Positions 8,106 to 15,137 of a stretch of 18,036 bases of DNA are shown here, in pieces. Positions within the stretch are counted from its first letter, which is position 1. Every line of letters starts with the position of its first letter. The translations under genes were made by a program, and so were the position numbers. The stretch comes from an uncultured Erysipelotrichaceae bacterium (GTDB taxonomy: Bacteria; Bacillota_I; Bacilli_A; Erysipelotrichales; Erysipelotrichaceae), in contig CACXEN010000015.1 of the NCBI GenBank assembly GCA_902766675.1, positions 1 to 18,036 on the forward strand. Direction: 5' to 3'. The notes under the pieces are model-generated. The model was given only the letters and a program-made list of their open reading frames with translations. It was not told the origin of the DNA and searched no databases.

Positions 8106-8336
8106 ATGGCATTTAGAAAACAAAGAACTGGACGCAGAAAAGTTTGTTACTTCACAAAAAATAACATTAAGCACATCGATTACAAAGATGTTGAATTATT
8201 AAAGAAGTTCATTAGCGCAAATGGTAAGATTACACCTAGACGTGTAACTGGCACAAGTGCGAAATACCAAAGACAATTGGCAGTCGCAATCAAACGCGCT
8301 AGACAAATGGCTCTACTTCCATATGTAGAAGACTAA
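8106..8336 (+). CDS. rpsR: 30S ribosomal protein S18
   Basis: A 76-residue basic protein of the small-subunit platform, partner of S6. It has the conserved [40 protein letters not shown] and [12 protein letters not shown] stretches, and the length is normal. AAAGGAGA precedes the ATG, 14 bases after the ssb stop. Last gene of the operon: its stop codon overlaps the left arm of a strong terminator. S18 together with S6 probably represses the operon through the leader element. Confidence 0.97.
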   Translation: MAFRKQRTGRRKVCYFTKNNIKHIDYKDVELLKKFISANGKITPRRVTGTSAKYQRQLAVAIKRARQMALLPYVED

Positions 8337-8363
8337 AAGAAACTCGGATGAGTTTCTTTTTTT
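8335..8363 (+). terminator. Terminator of rpsF-ssb-rpsR
   Basis: A stem AAAAGAAACTC (8335-8345) pairs with 8350-8360 around loop GGAT and runs into a long T tract to 8363. The rpsR stop overlaps its left arm. The A run on the left also gives a T tract for minus-strand transcription, so it could stop the rhomboid transcript as well. Confidence 0.92.
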
Positions 8364-8380
8364 ATGTGTTGTTTAATTTT

Positions 8381-8938
8381 TTAAAATAAGATGAAGGATA
8401 AGATTAGTCCAACTAGTGCACCACCAAGATGTCCTTGCCAAGATACACCAGGCATCATAGAAATAAATACATTCACAATCACGACATAACCAATATTTGA
8501 AACTATGGATGGATCACTGAATAATCCTAAGCGGAATAGTATAACGGCATATGCGGCTAATAAACCAAAGACACCACCACTAATACCAATTGTCGTTGTT
8601 GTTTGTTCACTAAGATATGTGCAGGCAATACCTCCACCGATAATGCTTAGATATAAAATAAGCGCAAAATTGAATGATCCAACAAATGGTTCTAGACTAC
8701 TTCCAAGATTATATAAAGCATATAAATTCATCAATATATGATAAGGACGTACATGTAAAAAGCCAGAAGATAGAATTCGATAATATTGGCCACGCTTTAC
8801 TTGAAGTGGTATTAAACCAAATTTAGATATGATAGGGGAAGAGCCATAAGCATCTTTCTTTGATGTATATTGCAATAACCAAATAAGAATACATAAGATG
8901 ATTGTTGCGATAGTTACTGGATATTCTTTAATATTCAT
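8381..8938 (-). CDS. Rhomboid family intramembrane serine protease
   Basis: A 185-residue polytopic membrane protein that cleaves substrate helices within the membrane. Six hydrophobic segments can be traced. Family motifs are present: H67-x-x-x-N71 (HILMN), the catalytic serine S120 in GISGGVFG, and the catalytic histidine H170 in GHLGGALVG. The start at 8938 is supported by GAGGTTG just upstream on the minus strand. It is a minimal rhomboid without extra cytoplasmic domains. It converges with rpsR. The substrate is unknown. I see no convincing -35/-10 pair for it in the region upstream. Confidence 0.92.
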   Translation of the reverse strand: MNIKEYPVTIATIILCILIWLLQYTSKKDAYGSSPIISKFGLIPLQVKRGQYYRILSSGFLHVRPYHILMNLYALYNLGSSLEPFVGSFNFALILYLSIIGGGIACTYLSEQTTTTIGISGGVFGLLAAYAVILFRLGLFSDPSIVSNIGYVVIVNVFISMMPGVSWQGHLGGALVGLILSFILF

Positions 8939-9068
8939 AATTCAACCTCATCAGTAAATATATCATGATACGAAAGGAAAAAGAAAGCATTTGCTATAGT
9001 AACCGTTTTCATTAAAAAAAGACGTATAAAAAAGGACAATTAGCACTTTTCTTTTGAAAGAGGTTGTG

Positions 9069-9074
9069 TATAAT
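9069..9074 (+). promoter_or_regulatory. -10 box for the purine riboswitch-permease unit
   Basis: A perfect TATAAT lies 12 bases before the aptamer P1 stem, placing the start near 9081. The -35 region is poor (CTTTTC at 9046-9051 with 17-base spacing). Bases 8939-9068 hold the rhomboid ribosome binding site and otherwise nothing I can assign. Confidence 0.55.
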
Positions 9075-9085
9075 ATTTGTATCCC

Positions 9086-9157
9086 ACATATCGTATATGC
9101 TTTCGGATTGGCGAAAGTGTTTCTACCCTGTTGCCGTAACAACAGGACTACGAATGT
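9086..9157 (+). promoter_or_regulatory. Purine riboswitch aptamer, guanine/hypoxanthine type
   Basis: The core matches the purine riboswitch: P2 CTTTCG/CGAAAG (9100-9105, 9112-9117), junction TTTCTACC, P3 CCTGTTG/CAACAGG (9127-9133, 9140-9146) with loop CCGTAA, then GACTACG. The base equivalent to position 74 is C (9148), which specifies guanine or hypoxanthine; adenine switches have U. P1 joins ACATATCGT (9086-9094) to ACGAATGT (9150-9157) with one bulged A. Loop P2 reads GATTGG rather than the common GATATGG, and the CCGTAA loop is also short. A terminator follows, then a purine permease, so ligand should shut the gene off. Confidence 0.9.
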
Positions 9158-9167
9158 CTTTCTGACT

Positions 9168-9212
9168 GCTTTTGTGTTCATATGGGGATAGTTTTGAACC
9201 AGAAGCTTTTTT
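9168..9212 (+). terminator. Riboswitch expression platform terminator
   Basis: GCTTTTG (9168-9174) plus GTTCA (9176-9180) pairs with TGAAC (9195-9199) plus CAGAAGC (9200-9206), with one bulged T and one wobble, followed by six T (9207-9212). A competing pairing of CAGGACTA (9143-9150) with TAGTTTTG (9189-9196), using two G-U pairs, would break both P3 and this hairpin and may be the antiterminator. That last pairing is a guess. Confidence 0.8.
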
Positions 9213-9261
9213 GATTTTGACGTTTTTTACGTTATGTGGAAGAAAGAGGGGAATACTATAA

Positions 9262-10641
9262 ATGTTCGAAAAACTATTTAAGTTGGAAGCCAATGGCACA
9301 AATGTTCGTACTGAAATTGTCGCTGGCTTAACAACATTCATGACGATGGTTTATATCCTCGCCGTGAATCCATCCATTTTGACAGCAGCACCAGGATTAG
9401 AAAACGCAGGTGGTTCAATCTTATTTGCAACAGCAGTTGCATCCACAGTCGCCTGCACAGCAATGGCATTCTTAGCAAATAAGCCGTTCGCATTATCTGC
9501 TGGACTTGGGCTAAACGCTTACTTTGCGTACACAGTATGTGGCGCTATGGGCTACAGTTGGCAAGTTGCACTAACAGCAGTTTTTGTGGAAGGGCTTATT
9601 TTTCTTGTTTTGTCATTGACCAACGTAAGACAAGCAATTTTTAACACTATCCCACATCAATTAAAAGTAGCTGTGTCTGTAGGTATTGGTTTATTTATCA
9701 CTTTTATTGGTTTACAAAATGCAAAAATTATTGTGAATAATGAAAGTACACTAGTTAGCCTTTTCTCAGTAAAAGAAGCAATTACAGCTGAAACATTTAG
9801 AACAGTTGCAGTGCCAGCAATTATTGCACTACTAGGTGTAGTATTAATTGCTTGGCTACTAATCAAAGGTGTAAAAGGTTATATGCTAGTAGGTATTGTT
9901 GGCACATGGGTTGTCGGAATGATTTGCGAAGTATTAGGTCTATATGTACCAAATCCAGAATTAGGTTATTATTCAACAATTCCATCCGCAATATTCTCAT
10001 TCCCAGATCTATCTGTATCAACAATATTTAAGTTTGATTTTGGATTTATCGGATCACATTTTCTAGACTTCTTAGTTGTTGTATTTGCATTCCTATTTGT
10101 GGATATCTTCGATACACTTGGAACAGTAATCGGTTGTGCTACAAAAGCAGAAATGCTTGATGAAAATGGCAAACTTCCTGGTATTAAAGAAATCTTATTT
10201 GCGGATGCTATTGGTACAACAGTAGGTGCATGTCTTGGTACATCAACAATTACAACATTCGTTGAATCATCTTCTGGTATTTCTGAAGGTGGTAGAACTG
10301 GATTAACATCACTTACAACAGGTGTATTATTCTTATTCGCAATCTTCTTATCTCCATTATTCTTAACAATACCAAGCTTCGCAACTGCACCAGCTCTCAT
10401 CGTTGTTGGATTCTTGATGATGCAACAAGTAAAAGATGTGAAGTGGGATGAATTATCATCTGCTATTCCATGCTTCGTATGTATCGTAATGATGGGCTTA
10501 TCTTATTCTATTTCTGACGGTATCGCATTCGGTATTATTTCTTATGTTGCAATCAATGCACTATTAGGAAAAGGAAAAGATGTTTCTATATTACTATATG
10601 TATTAGCAGCACTATTTATCCTAAAATATTTCTTAATTTAG
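9262..10641 (+). CDS. AzgA/PbuG-type guanine-hypoxanthine permease (NCS2 superfamily)
   Basis: A 459-residue polytopic proton-coupled purine importer. The N-terminus (FKLEANGTNVRTEIVAGLTTF, then MVYILAVNPSIL) and the signatures FDTLGTVIGCA (near residue 285), GTSTITTFVESSSGISEGGRTGL and a chain of at least twelve hydrophobic segments match the AzgA branch of NCS2 (COG2252), whose Bacillus members carry guanine, hypoxanthine or adenine. The C-type purine riboswitch upstream points to guanine/hypoxanthine. GAGGGG at 9246-9251 is the ribosome binding site, at a long spacing of 10. A strong terminator follows, so it is a single-gene unit. The Bacillus name pbuG or pbuO would be plausible but cannot be chosen from sequence alone. 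Confidence 0.92.
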   Translation: MFEKLFKLEANGTNVRTEIVAGLTTFMTMVYILAVNPSILTAAPGLENAGGSILFATAVASTVACTAMAFLANKPFALSAGLGLNAYFAYTVCGAMGYSWQVALTAVFVEGLIFLVLSLTNVRQAIFNTIPHQLKVAVSVGIGLFITFIGLQNAKIIVNNESTLVSLFSVKEAITAETFRTVAVPAIIALLGVVLIAWLLIKGVKGYMLVGIVGTWVVGMICEVLGLYVPNPELGYYSTIPSAIFSFPDLSVSTIFKFDFGFIGSHFLDFLVVVFAFLFVDIFDTLGTVIGCATKAEMLDENGKLPGIKEILFADAIGTTVGACLGTSTITTFVESSSGISEGGRTGLTSLTTGVLFLFAIFLSPLFLTIPSFATAPALIVVGFLMMQQVKDVKWDELSSAIPCFVCIVMMGLSYSISDGIAFGIISYVAINALLGKGKDVSILLYVLAALFILKYFLI

Positions 10642-10654
10642 ATAACAGATTTAT

Positions 10655-10681
10655 GGTAAGGCGAAAGCCTTACCTTTTTTT
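10655..10681 (+). terminator. Terminator of the purine permease
   Basis: A perfect stem GGTAAGGC (10655-10662) / GCCTTACC (10667-10674) is closed by a GAAA tetraloop and followed by seven T. The T tract runs directly into the promoter of the next gene. Confidence 0.95.
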
Positions 10682-10689
10682 GTTATAAT
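10681..10689 (+). promoter_or_regulatory. Extended -10 promoter of the AlaX-type gene, predicted leaderless
   Basis: TGTTATAAT is a perfect extended -10 (TGnTATAAT) with no recognisable -35, because the upstream terminator occupies that space. Seven bases separate it from the ATG at 10697, so the transcript should start at or next to the start codon. AGGA at 10692-10695 is too close to the ATG to act as a normal ribosome binding site. Confidence 0.65.
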
Positions 10690-10696
10690 CTAGGAA

Positions 10697-11866
10697 ATGA
10701 ATGGACTATATCAAGAAAACGCATATATAAAAGAATTTGACGCAAAAATTATAGATATCACAAAAAGAGGAGATATGTTTTGTGTTATTTTAGACAAGAC
10801 TTATTTCTATCCAACAAGTGGTGGCCAACCAAATGATTTGGGTTTTATAGATGACGCAAAAGTTTTAGATGTACAAATAGAGAATAATCAAATACTTCAT
10901 TATATTGATAAAGAATTACCTTTCAATAGTGATGTGCATTGCGCCATTGATTGGGAAAGAAGATTTGATCATATGCAAAATCACAGTGGTGAACATATTG
11001 TGTCTGGCTTAATACATGAGCACTTTGGATACAACAATGTTGGTTTTCATATGGGTGAATTCATTCAAGTTGATTTTGATGGAGTGCTGACAAAAGAAGA
11101 TATTAATAAGATAGAATCACTCGCAAATGAAGTGATACAAAAGAATATTCCAATTCGTATTCTATATCCAACAAAAGAAGAAGAGAATAATTTGGAATAC
11201 CGTTCTAAAAAAGAAATCGAAGATAAACTTCGTATCGTACAAATTGAGGATGTGGATTGTTGTGCATGTTGTGGGACACATGTTAAAACAACAGGAGAAA
11301 TAGGAATCATCAAAATAATATCTGCTTCCAAACATAAAGAGGGCACCAGACTCGAAATGCTTGCAGGAATGAGATGCTTTAATTATTTAAGAAATATCTT
11401 TGATGAGAATCATGAAATATCTGTATTATTATCTGCGCCACTAGATGATACTTTTGCATATGTAAATAAACTAAAAGAAGATATTTCGAAAAAGAATGAA
11501 GAAAAGAAATATTTTTCTGAATTATATTTATCTAATAAGAATTACTCTATCCTAGAAGAAGGTATTGTTTTCGAAATAGAAAATAATATAGATAAAAATA
11601 TTCTAAAAAAATATGCAAATAAATTAATAGGTGAAGAAAATATTCATACAGTAGTAATCATTAATAAAACTATGTGTAATTTTGAATATATCATTATGTC
11701 TAAAAGTGTAAACCTAAAAGAAGCTATTAAGGAAATCAATCTAAAGCTAAATGGTAAAGGTGGCGGTAATGAAGAGTTAGTGCAAGGTAGTTTTAATAGT
11801 GAAATAGATGATATACAAAAGGTAATCGTAGATATATTAAAGAGTAATCAATATCTGTTAAAATAA
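10697..11866 (+). CDS. Alanyl-tRNA editing protein, long AlaX type with DHHA1 domain
   Basis: A 389-residue free-standing relative of the alanyl-tRNA synthetase editing domain, expected to hydrolyse Ser-tRNA(Ala) or Gly-tRNA(Ala). Residues 1-80 are the AlaRS-like beta-barrel (TYFYPTSGGQPNDLG). Residues 85-230 are the metal-binding editing core with H96-x-x-x-H100 (HSGEH) and a Cys/His pair in the CCACCGTH stretch (C188, C189, C191, C192, H195). A coiled segment follows at about 255-285. The C-terminus is a DHHA1 domain with GKGGGN near residues 352-358. No synthetase catalytic domain is present. It is set between two terminator hairpins, so probably its own unit. The synthetase-like C-terminal domain marks it as the long (AlaX-L) form. 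Confidence 0.88.
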   Translation: MNGLYQENAYIKEFDAKIIDITKRGDMFCVILDKTYFYPTSGGQPNDLGFIDDAKVLDVQIENNQILHYIDKELPFNSDVHCAIDWERRFDHMQNHSGEHIVSGLIHEHFGYNNVGFHMGEFIQVDFDGVLTKEDINKIESLANEVIQKNIPIRILYPTKEEENNLEYRSKKEIEDKLRIVQIEDVDCCACCGTHVKTTGEIGIIKIISASKHKEGTRLEMLAGMRCFNYLRNIFDENHEISVLLSAPLDDTFAYVNKLKEDISKKNEEKKYFSELYLSNKNYSILEEGIVFEIENNIDKNILKKYANKLIGEENIHTVVIINKTMCNFEYIIMSKSVNLKEAIKEINLKLNGKGGGNEELVQGSFNSEIDDIQKVIVDILKSNQYLLK

Positions 11867-11886
11867 AGCGGTAATAAATATATGAA

Positions 11887-11914
11887 AATGCAGCGAATTA
11901 GCTGCATTGTTTTA
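11887..11914 (+). terminator. Terminator-like hairpin after the AlaX gene
   Basis: AATGCAGC (11887-11894) pairs with GCTGCATT (11901-11908) around GAATTA, followed by a short T-rich run. It ends just before the ribosome binding site of the next small gene, so it might act as an attenuator for that gene and not as a full stop. Confidence 0.65.
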
Positions 11915-11928
11915 TGAGGAGTTTTTTC

Positions 11929-12129
11929 ATGCAAGTAAAGACAAGTACTTATGCAATTAGTTTTGCATTATCTGTAATCCAGATTGGTATAGCACTAGAT
12001 AATATTGTACGCCATAAATGGGGATGGTTTTGGGGAATACTGTTAATTGGATTTGCAATAAGTGCAGGTCATACTGGTAATATCTTATATCAAAGACTGA
12101 ATAAGAATTCAAACAAAGATAAAAAATAA
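11929..12129 (+). CDS. Small membrane protein, 66 residues, function unknown
   Basis: The product starts MQVKTSTYAISFALSVIQIG and has two membrane segments (about residues 8-26 and 32-52) around a basic, Trp-rich turn (RHKWGWFWG), then a polar Lys/Asn-rich tail. The frame can be extended to 11914, but GAGGAG at 11916-11921 sits seven bases before the ATG at 11929 and decides the start. A terminator follows immediately. It lies 62 bases after the AlaX-type gene, with a hairpin between, and may be read through from it. I recognise no family. The strong ribosome binding site makes expression likely. Confidence 0.7.
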   Translation: MQVKTSTYAISFALSVIQIGIALDNIVRHKWGWFWGILLIGFAISAGHTGNILYQRLNKNSNKDKK

Positions 12130-12154
12130 ACATCTTCCTACTTGGAAGATGTTT
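12128..12154. terminator. Bidirectional terminator between two small membrane protein genes
   Basis: A perfect 11-base stem (12128-12138 with 12144-12154, loop TACTT) has T-rich sequence on the plus-strand exit and an A-rich left flank that becomes T-rich on the minus strand. The stop codon of the minus gene (12138-12140) falls in the hairpin. Confidence 0.88.
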
Positions 12155-12533
12155 TACTTTGGCTCGAATAATCATTTTGAATCATTTCTTTTAATTCTTC
12201 TGGATCAATACTAGTTTCATCTTTTTCACTATTCGATTTTGTTTGATTAGAAAGAATTTTTATATTCTTTTTATATTCATTTTCAGCTTGTAAATCTTGT
12301 TCGAGACGAATTTCTCTAGTTGTATCGATAATATAATCTACCAACAAGACAATTGTAATAATACAAACGATAGTACCGAATAAATAACGTAAAGCATAGG
12401 ACATACTATATTCACTCCAATAACGTATCTCAAAAATGAGCATATCGAATACTTCACGCAAAAGGAAACTATTCCCAACTGCCGCGATACCGGCGATAAT
12501 TCTCTTCAACTGTAAAAATAAGTTTTTATTCAT
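12138..12533 (-). CDS. Membrane protein with charged cytoplasmic tail, 131 residues, function unknown
   Basis: The first 35 residues are amphipathic to hydrophobic (KRIIAGIAAVGNSFLLREVF), and a clear membrane segment follows at about 48-68 (YLFGTIVCIITIVLLVDYII). The remaining 60 residues are highly charged and Ser/Lys/Glu-rich and could form a helix or coiled tail (REIRLEQDLQAENEYKK). The start at 12533 has no Shine-Dalgarno but is preceded by a good promoter six bases away, which supports it. It converges with the 66-residue membrane protein and shares its terminator. I recognise no family. The context gives no function. Confidence 0.75.
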   Translation of the reverse strand: MNKNLFLQLKRIIAGIAAVGNSFLLREVFDMLIFEIRYWSEYSMSYALRYLFGTIVCIITIVLLVDYIIDTTREIRLEQDLQAENEYKKNIKILSNQTKSNSEKDETSIDPEELKEMIQNDYSSQSKTSSK

Positions 12534-12539
12534 AGTATT

Positions 12540-12568
12540 ATTTTACACGCTCAATCAATAATTACCAA
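12540..12568 (-). promoter_or_regulatory. Promoter of the 131-residue protein gene, predicted leaderless
   Basis: On the minus strand TTGGTA (12568-12563), a 17-base spacer and TAAAAT (12545-12540) lie six bases upstream of the ATG at 12533. No ribosome binding site is present between the -10 and the ATG. Transcription should start at or next to the ATG. Confidence 0.7.
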
Positions 12569-12579
12569 TGTTTTCATAT

Positions 12580-12585
12580 TATAAT
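12580..12585 (+). promoter_or_regulatory. -10 box of the MFS transporter gene
   Basis: TATAAT with a start near 12592 gives a leader of about 16 bases containing AAGGGGA. I find no good -35 at the right distance. Confidence 0.45.
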
Positions 12586-12607
12586 ATCCAAAAGGGGATC
12601 TTGAAGT

Positions 12608-13912
12608 ATGAAATATAAATATATAACCATACAGTATGCGCTGTTAAATATAACGAATATGGTTATGTGCTCAGCGATGATTGGATATATATTCAATTAT
12701 TTATCTTCATTGCGTGTGTTGATGGATGCACAAGGCAATCCAAATACTACACTCATTGGATATATCATTGCATGTGGTAATATTCTAGGTTTAATTGGGC
12801 AATCATATTTTGGTGCATGGCTAGATCGCACAACGATAATGGATGAAAAAGGATTCTTGCGATTCATTTCAATTGCGTCACTAATAACAGGTATAGGAAT
12901 GCTAGTGATTCCAGATACATTATTTATTGTGGTGGTATTAGCAGTACTAACATGTGCGATTGTGAATATTTGCATGCCAGTTATTAATACTGTCGCATTT
13001 ATATATGAAAAAGATGGAACAAAGATCAATTATGGTTTATGTAGAGGAATAGGATCTGCCGCATATGCAATTGGCGCATTCTTCCTTGGTAGACTTTGGG
13101 TCGCATTTGGTAAAAATACGATTCCATTCTATATCATCATATTCTCTATTATTGCAATCTTAGTTTTAACTTCGATGCCAAATGTCGAAAATACGAAAAA
13201 AGAAGTGGTAGAGAAAAATGATTTATCATATGGTGCGTTTTTCAAGAAATATAAAGCTGCGATTCTATTGGCAGTTGGTATGATTGGTATTTATTTTACA
13301 CACCAAATGATTAATGTGTATTTAAAAGTAATTATCGAGGGAATTTTAGGTGAACAAGAAATATTAGCTAGAATTCAAGCACTTCCATCATATGATTCAA
13401 ACGCATTGAATGTTGGAAGTGAGGCATATAATATCGCCAAAGATAGTATCATCGCAAAAATACAAGGAACTGCAGTATTTGTTGCAGCGATGTCCGAATT
13501 ACCTCCAATGTTTTTATTCTCAAAGATCATTAAAAAGTTTGATATCAATAAGGTAATGGTATTTGCGGCTGGGATGTATTTGGTGAAACACATCATGTTC
13601 TATTTATGTAAAGGAGAAGTAATGTTGTACTTTGTACATTTCCTACAAATGCTTGGCTATGCAGTAATGCTTCCGGCTTTAGTATATTGGGTAAATGAAA
13701 ATATATTAGAAAGTGATCGAAATAAAGGACAATCCATTATGATGATGACACTGACGATTGGTGGCTTAATCGCAAATATAACATGTGGATATTTATTCGA
13801 CGCATTTACAGTTAAGACTGTTCTATTGATTGGTGTGATTGCGACTATTGTTGGAGCAGTACTCGTATATAGTGCAGTTAGCGCAAAAAAAGAAAAAGGT
13901 TTAATGAATTAA
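12608..13912 (+). CDS. MFS transporter, LacY/nucleoside-symporter-like
   Basis: A 434-residue polytopic membrane carrier with about twelve hydrophobic segments in two halves and a hydrophilic central loop near residues 195-215 (NVENTKKEVVEKND). The cytoplasmic loop between helices 2 and 3 carries a motif-A-like GAWLDRTTIMDEKG. NYGLCRGIGSAAYAIGAF, between helices 4 and 5, resembles the YGRLRLWGSIG region of the oligosaccharide/nucleoside proton symporter branch. The substrate cannot be told. AAGGGGA (12591-12597) serves as ribosome binding site. Its last 12 bases overlap the end of dacA tail to tail, and no plus-strand terminator follows. Confidence 0.82.
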   Translation: MKYKYITIQYALLNITNMVMCSAMIGYIFNYLSSLRVLMDAQGNPNTTLIGYIIACGNILGLIGQSYFGAWLDRTTIMDEKGFLRFISIASLITGIGMLVIPDTLFIVVVLAVLTCAIVNICMPVINTVAFIYEKDGTKINYGLCRGIGSAAYAIGAFFLGRLWVAFGKNTIPFYIIIFSIIAILVLTSMPNVENTKKEVVEKNDLSYGAFFKKYKAAILLAVGMIGIYFTHQMINVYLKVIIEGILGEQEILARIQALPSYDSNALNVGSEAYNIAKDSIIAKIQGTAVFVAAMSELPPMFLFSKIIKKFDINKVMVFAAGMYLVKHIMFYLCKGEVMLYFVHFLQMLGYAVMLPALVYWVNENILESDRNKGQSIMMMTLTIGGLIANITCGYLFDAFTVKTVLLIGVIATIVGAVLVYSAVSAKKEKGLMN

Positions 13913-13923
13913 ATCATCAAACC
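13885..13923 (-). terminator. dacA terminator inside the end of the opposing MFS gene
   Basis: On the minus strand GGTTTGATGA pairs with TCATTAAACC (13923-13914 with 13907-13898, loop TTTAAT), including one G-U pair, followed by T5-C-T7 (13897-13885). On the plus strand the wobble becomes an A-C mismatch and no T tract follows, so the hairpin should work in one direction only. Both stop codons lie within it. Confidence 0.8.
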
Positions 13924-15079
13924 AATTTAAGAATCTACCAAAGAAATTAGGTTCTCTAGGTATTGTTACATGGAGGCCTTTTTCATATACAGCGATTCCA
14001 TCAACTAATATGGAATATAAACCATCTAAAGTTTGTTCTTCATTTGTAGAGGTAATTTCATCTGGCATATTAAATACAGTTTGTATTTCGTAATCATCTC
14101 TTAAGTCCATCGCAACAGTGGCAGGGACATATAATTCAATAGTCTCATCTTCATAGCGATGATGCACTGTAATGGTATGTAATAATTCACCTTCCGAAGA
14201 TAATGTTTTATGGTGCCAGTTTTGTAATTCGAGTAATGTTCTAGACATATCTTCTACATGTGTCATTTCATACATACTAGTATCTGCTAGTCCAGTGACT
14301 CCAACAACATCGAATTCTCCATTGTTCGCCCAATAGGCAATGCAGTGACCTGCTTCAAATGTAAAGCCAGTTTTAGCACCACCTAATCCTGGAAGTGGAA
14401 CATCCGATATATCTAGTGCATTTTCTACGGTAGATATTAAATCAATGCCATTTGGATGGGATGCTACAGGAGCAGTAATATATCGTCTTGTGGAAAATAC
14501 TTTTTTGAATGTATCATTTTTGATGCAATATGTAAGTAGTGTTGCGATATCATATGCAGTTGTATAATGATTCGCATCATGTAAACCAGTTGGGTTTTGG
14601 AAATGTGTTTGTGTCATTCCTAGTTCGATAGCTTTTTCATTCATTAATTTCACAAAATTGTCGATACTTCCACTGGTATGGAGTGCTAATGCATTACAAG
14701 CATCTGCACCAGAAGGTAAGGCTACACCATATAGTAGATCATTGATGGTTGCTTCATCTCCTACAGCATATCCTGCTACAGTAGCGTTTGCTTCTACTAA
14801 GCCATCAAATACATTTTCATCCATATAGATTGTTTCATTTAAACTGGACGCATTTTCAATTGCGACAATTGCAGTCATTATCTTAGTCATGGATGCTGGA
14901 TACATCTTTTCTTTTGATTGAATATCTAGTAGCACCTCATTGTTTGTTAAATCAATGACATATGCATATTGGCTAACTAAATCAACTTCTAGCTGATATG
15001 CATTTTCTGCATGGACAGGAAGTAGTGATAAAGCCAATAGAAATAGTATGAGTATTTTTCTTATTTGTTTGCGTATCAT
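13901..15079 (-). CDS. dacA: D-alanyl-D-alanine carboxypeptidase (DacA/PBP5 type)
   Basis: A 392-residue exported penicillin-binding protein that trims the terminal D-alanine from peptidoglycan stem peptides. A signal peptide covers residues 1-24 (cleavage VHA-EN). Active-site motifs are S63-M-T-K66 (SxxK), S123-G-A125 in place of the usual SxN, and K236-T-G. A C-terminal beta domain occupies about 275-370, and the chain ends in an amphipathic segment (NFFGRFLNWFDDLI) expected to anchor it to the outer membrane face of the cytoplasmic membrane. No ribosome binding site precedes the ATG; TATAAT lies six bases upstream instead. It is divergent from the nuclease gene with only 58 bases between starts. 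The symbol is a family name and does not prove orthology to one paralogue. Confidence 0.92.
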   Translation of the reverse strand: MIRKQIRKILILFLLALSLLPVHAENAYQLEVDLVSQYAYVIDLTNNEVLLDIQSKEKMYPASMTKIMTAIVAIENASSLNETIYMDENVFDGLVEANATVAGYAVGDEATINDLLYGVALPSGADACNALALHTSGSIDNFVKLMNEKAIELGMTQTHFQNPTGLHDANHYTTAYDIATLLTYCIKNDTFKKVFSTRRYITAPVASHPNGIDLISTVENALDISDVPLPGLGGAKTGFTFEAGHCIAYWANNGEFDVVGVTGLADTSMYEMTHVEDMSRTLLELQNWHHKTLSSEGELLHTITVHHRYEDETIELYVPATVAMDLRDDYEIQTVFNMPDEITSTNEEQTLDGLYSILVDGIAVYEKGLHVTIPREPNFFGRFLNWFDDLIH

Positions 15080-15085
15080 AGAACT

Positions 15086-15114
15086 ATTATAACGAATGTA
15101 ATAGGCAATGTACT
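15086..15114 (-). promoter_or_regulatory. Promoter of dacA, predicted leaderless
   Basis: On the minus strand TATAAT (15091-15086) lies six bases before the ATG at 15079. A weak -35 AGTACA (15114-15109) is at 17-base spacing. It overlaps the divergent nuclease promoter. Confidence 0.65.
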
Positions 15115-15130
15115 AGAAGTAATTTATAAT
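15102..15130 (+). promoter_or_regulatory. Promoter of the nuclease gene, predicted leaderless
   Basis: TAGGCA (15102-15107, four of six to consensus), a 17-base spacer and a perfect TATAAT (15125-15130) lie seven bases before the ATG at 15138. No ribosome binding site is visible. Confidence 0.65.
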
Positions 15131-15137
15131 ACTATCT

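Noticed and set aside
9144..9151. Adenine specificity for the riboswitch
   Set aside because: The deciding base is C in GACTACG; adenine switches carry U there.
9086..9157. Type I 2'-deoxyguanosine riboswitch as first choice
   Set aside because: The J2/3 strand is the canonical TTTCTACC, whereas the 2'-dG type I form I recall differs there. Kept only as a possibility in the findings.
8963..9341. Two 72-residue minus-strand frames over the riboswitch region
   Set aside because: They lie across the aptamer, terminator and permease start, with no ribosome binding sites. The RNA structure explains the sequence.
9969..10400. 143-residue minus-strand frame inside the purine permease gene
   Set aside because: Opposite a clearly conserved membrane protein, with low-complexity Asn/Ser/Thr composition and no ribosome binding site.
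10697..11866. A truncated alanyl-tRNA synthetase pseudogene
   Set aside because: The protein has complete editing and DHHA1 domains and its own promoter; the length matches long-form AlaX proteins.
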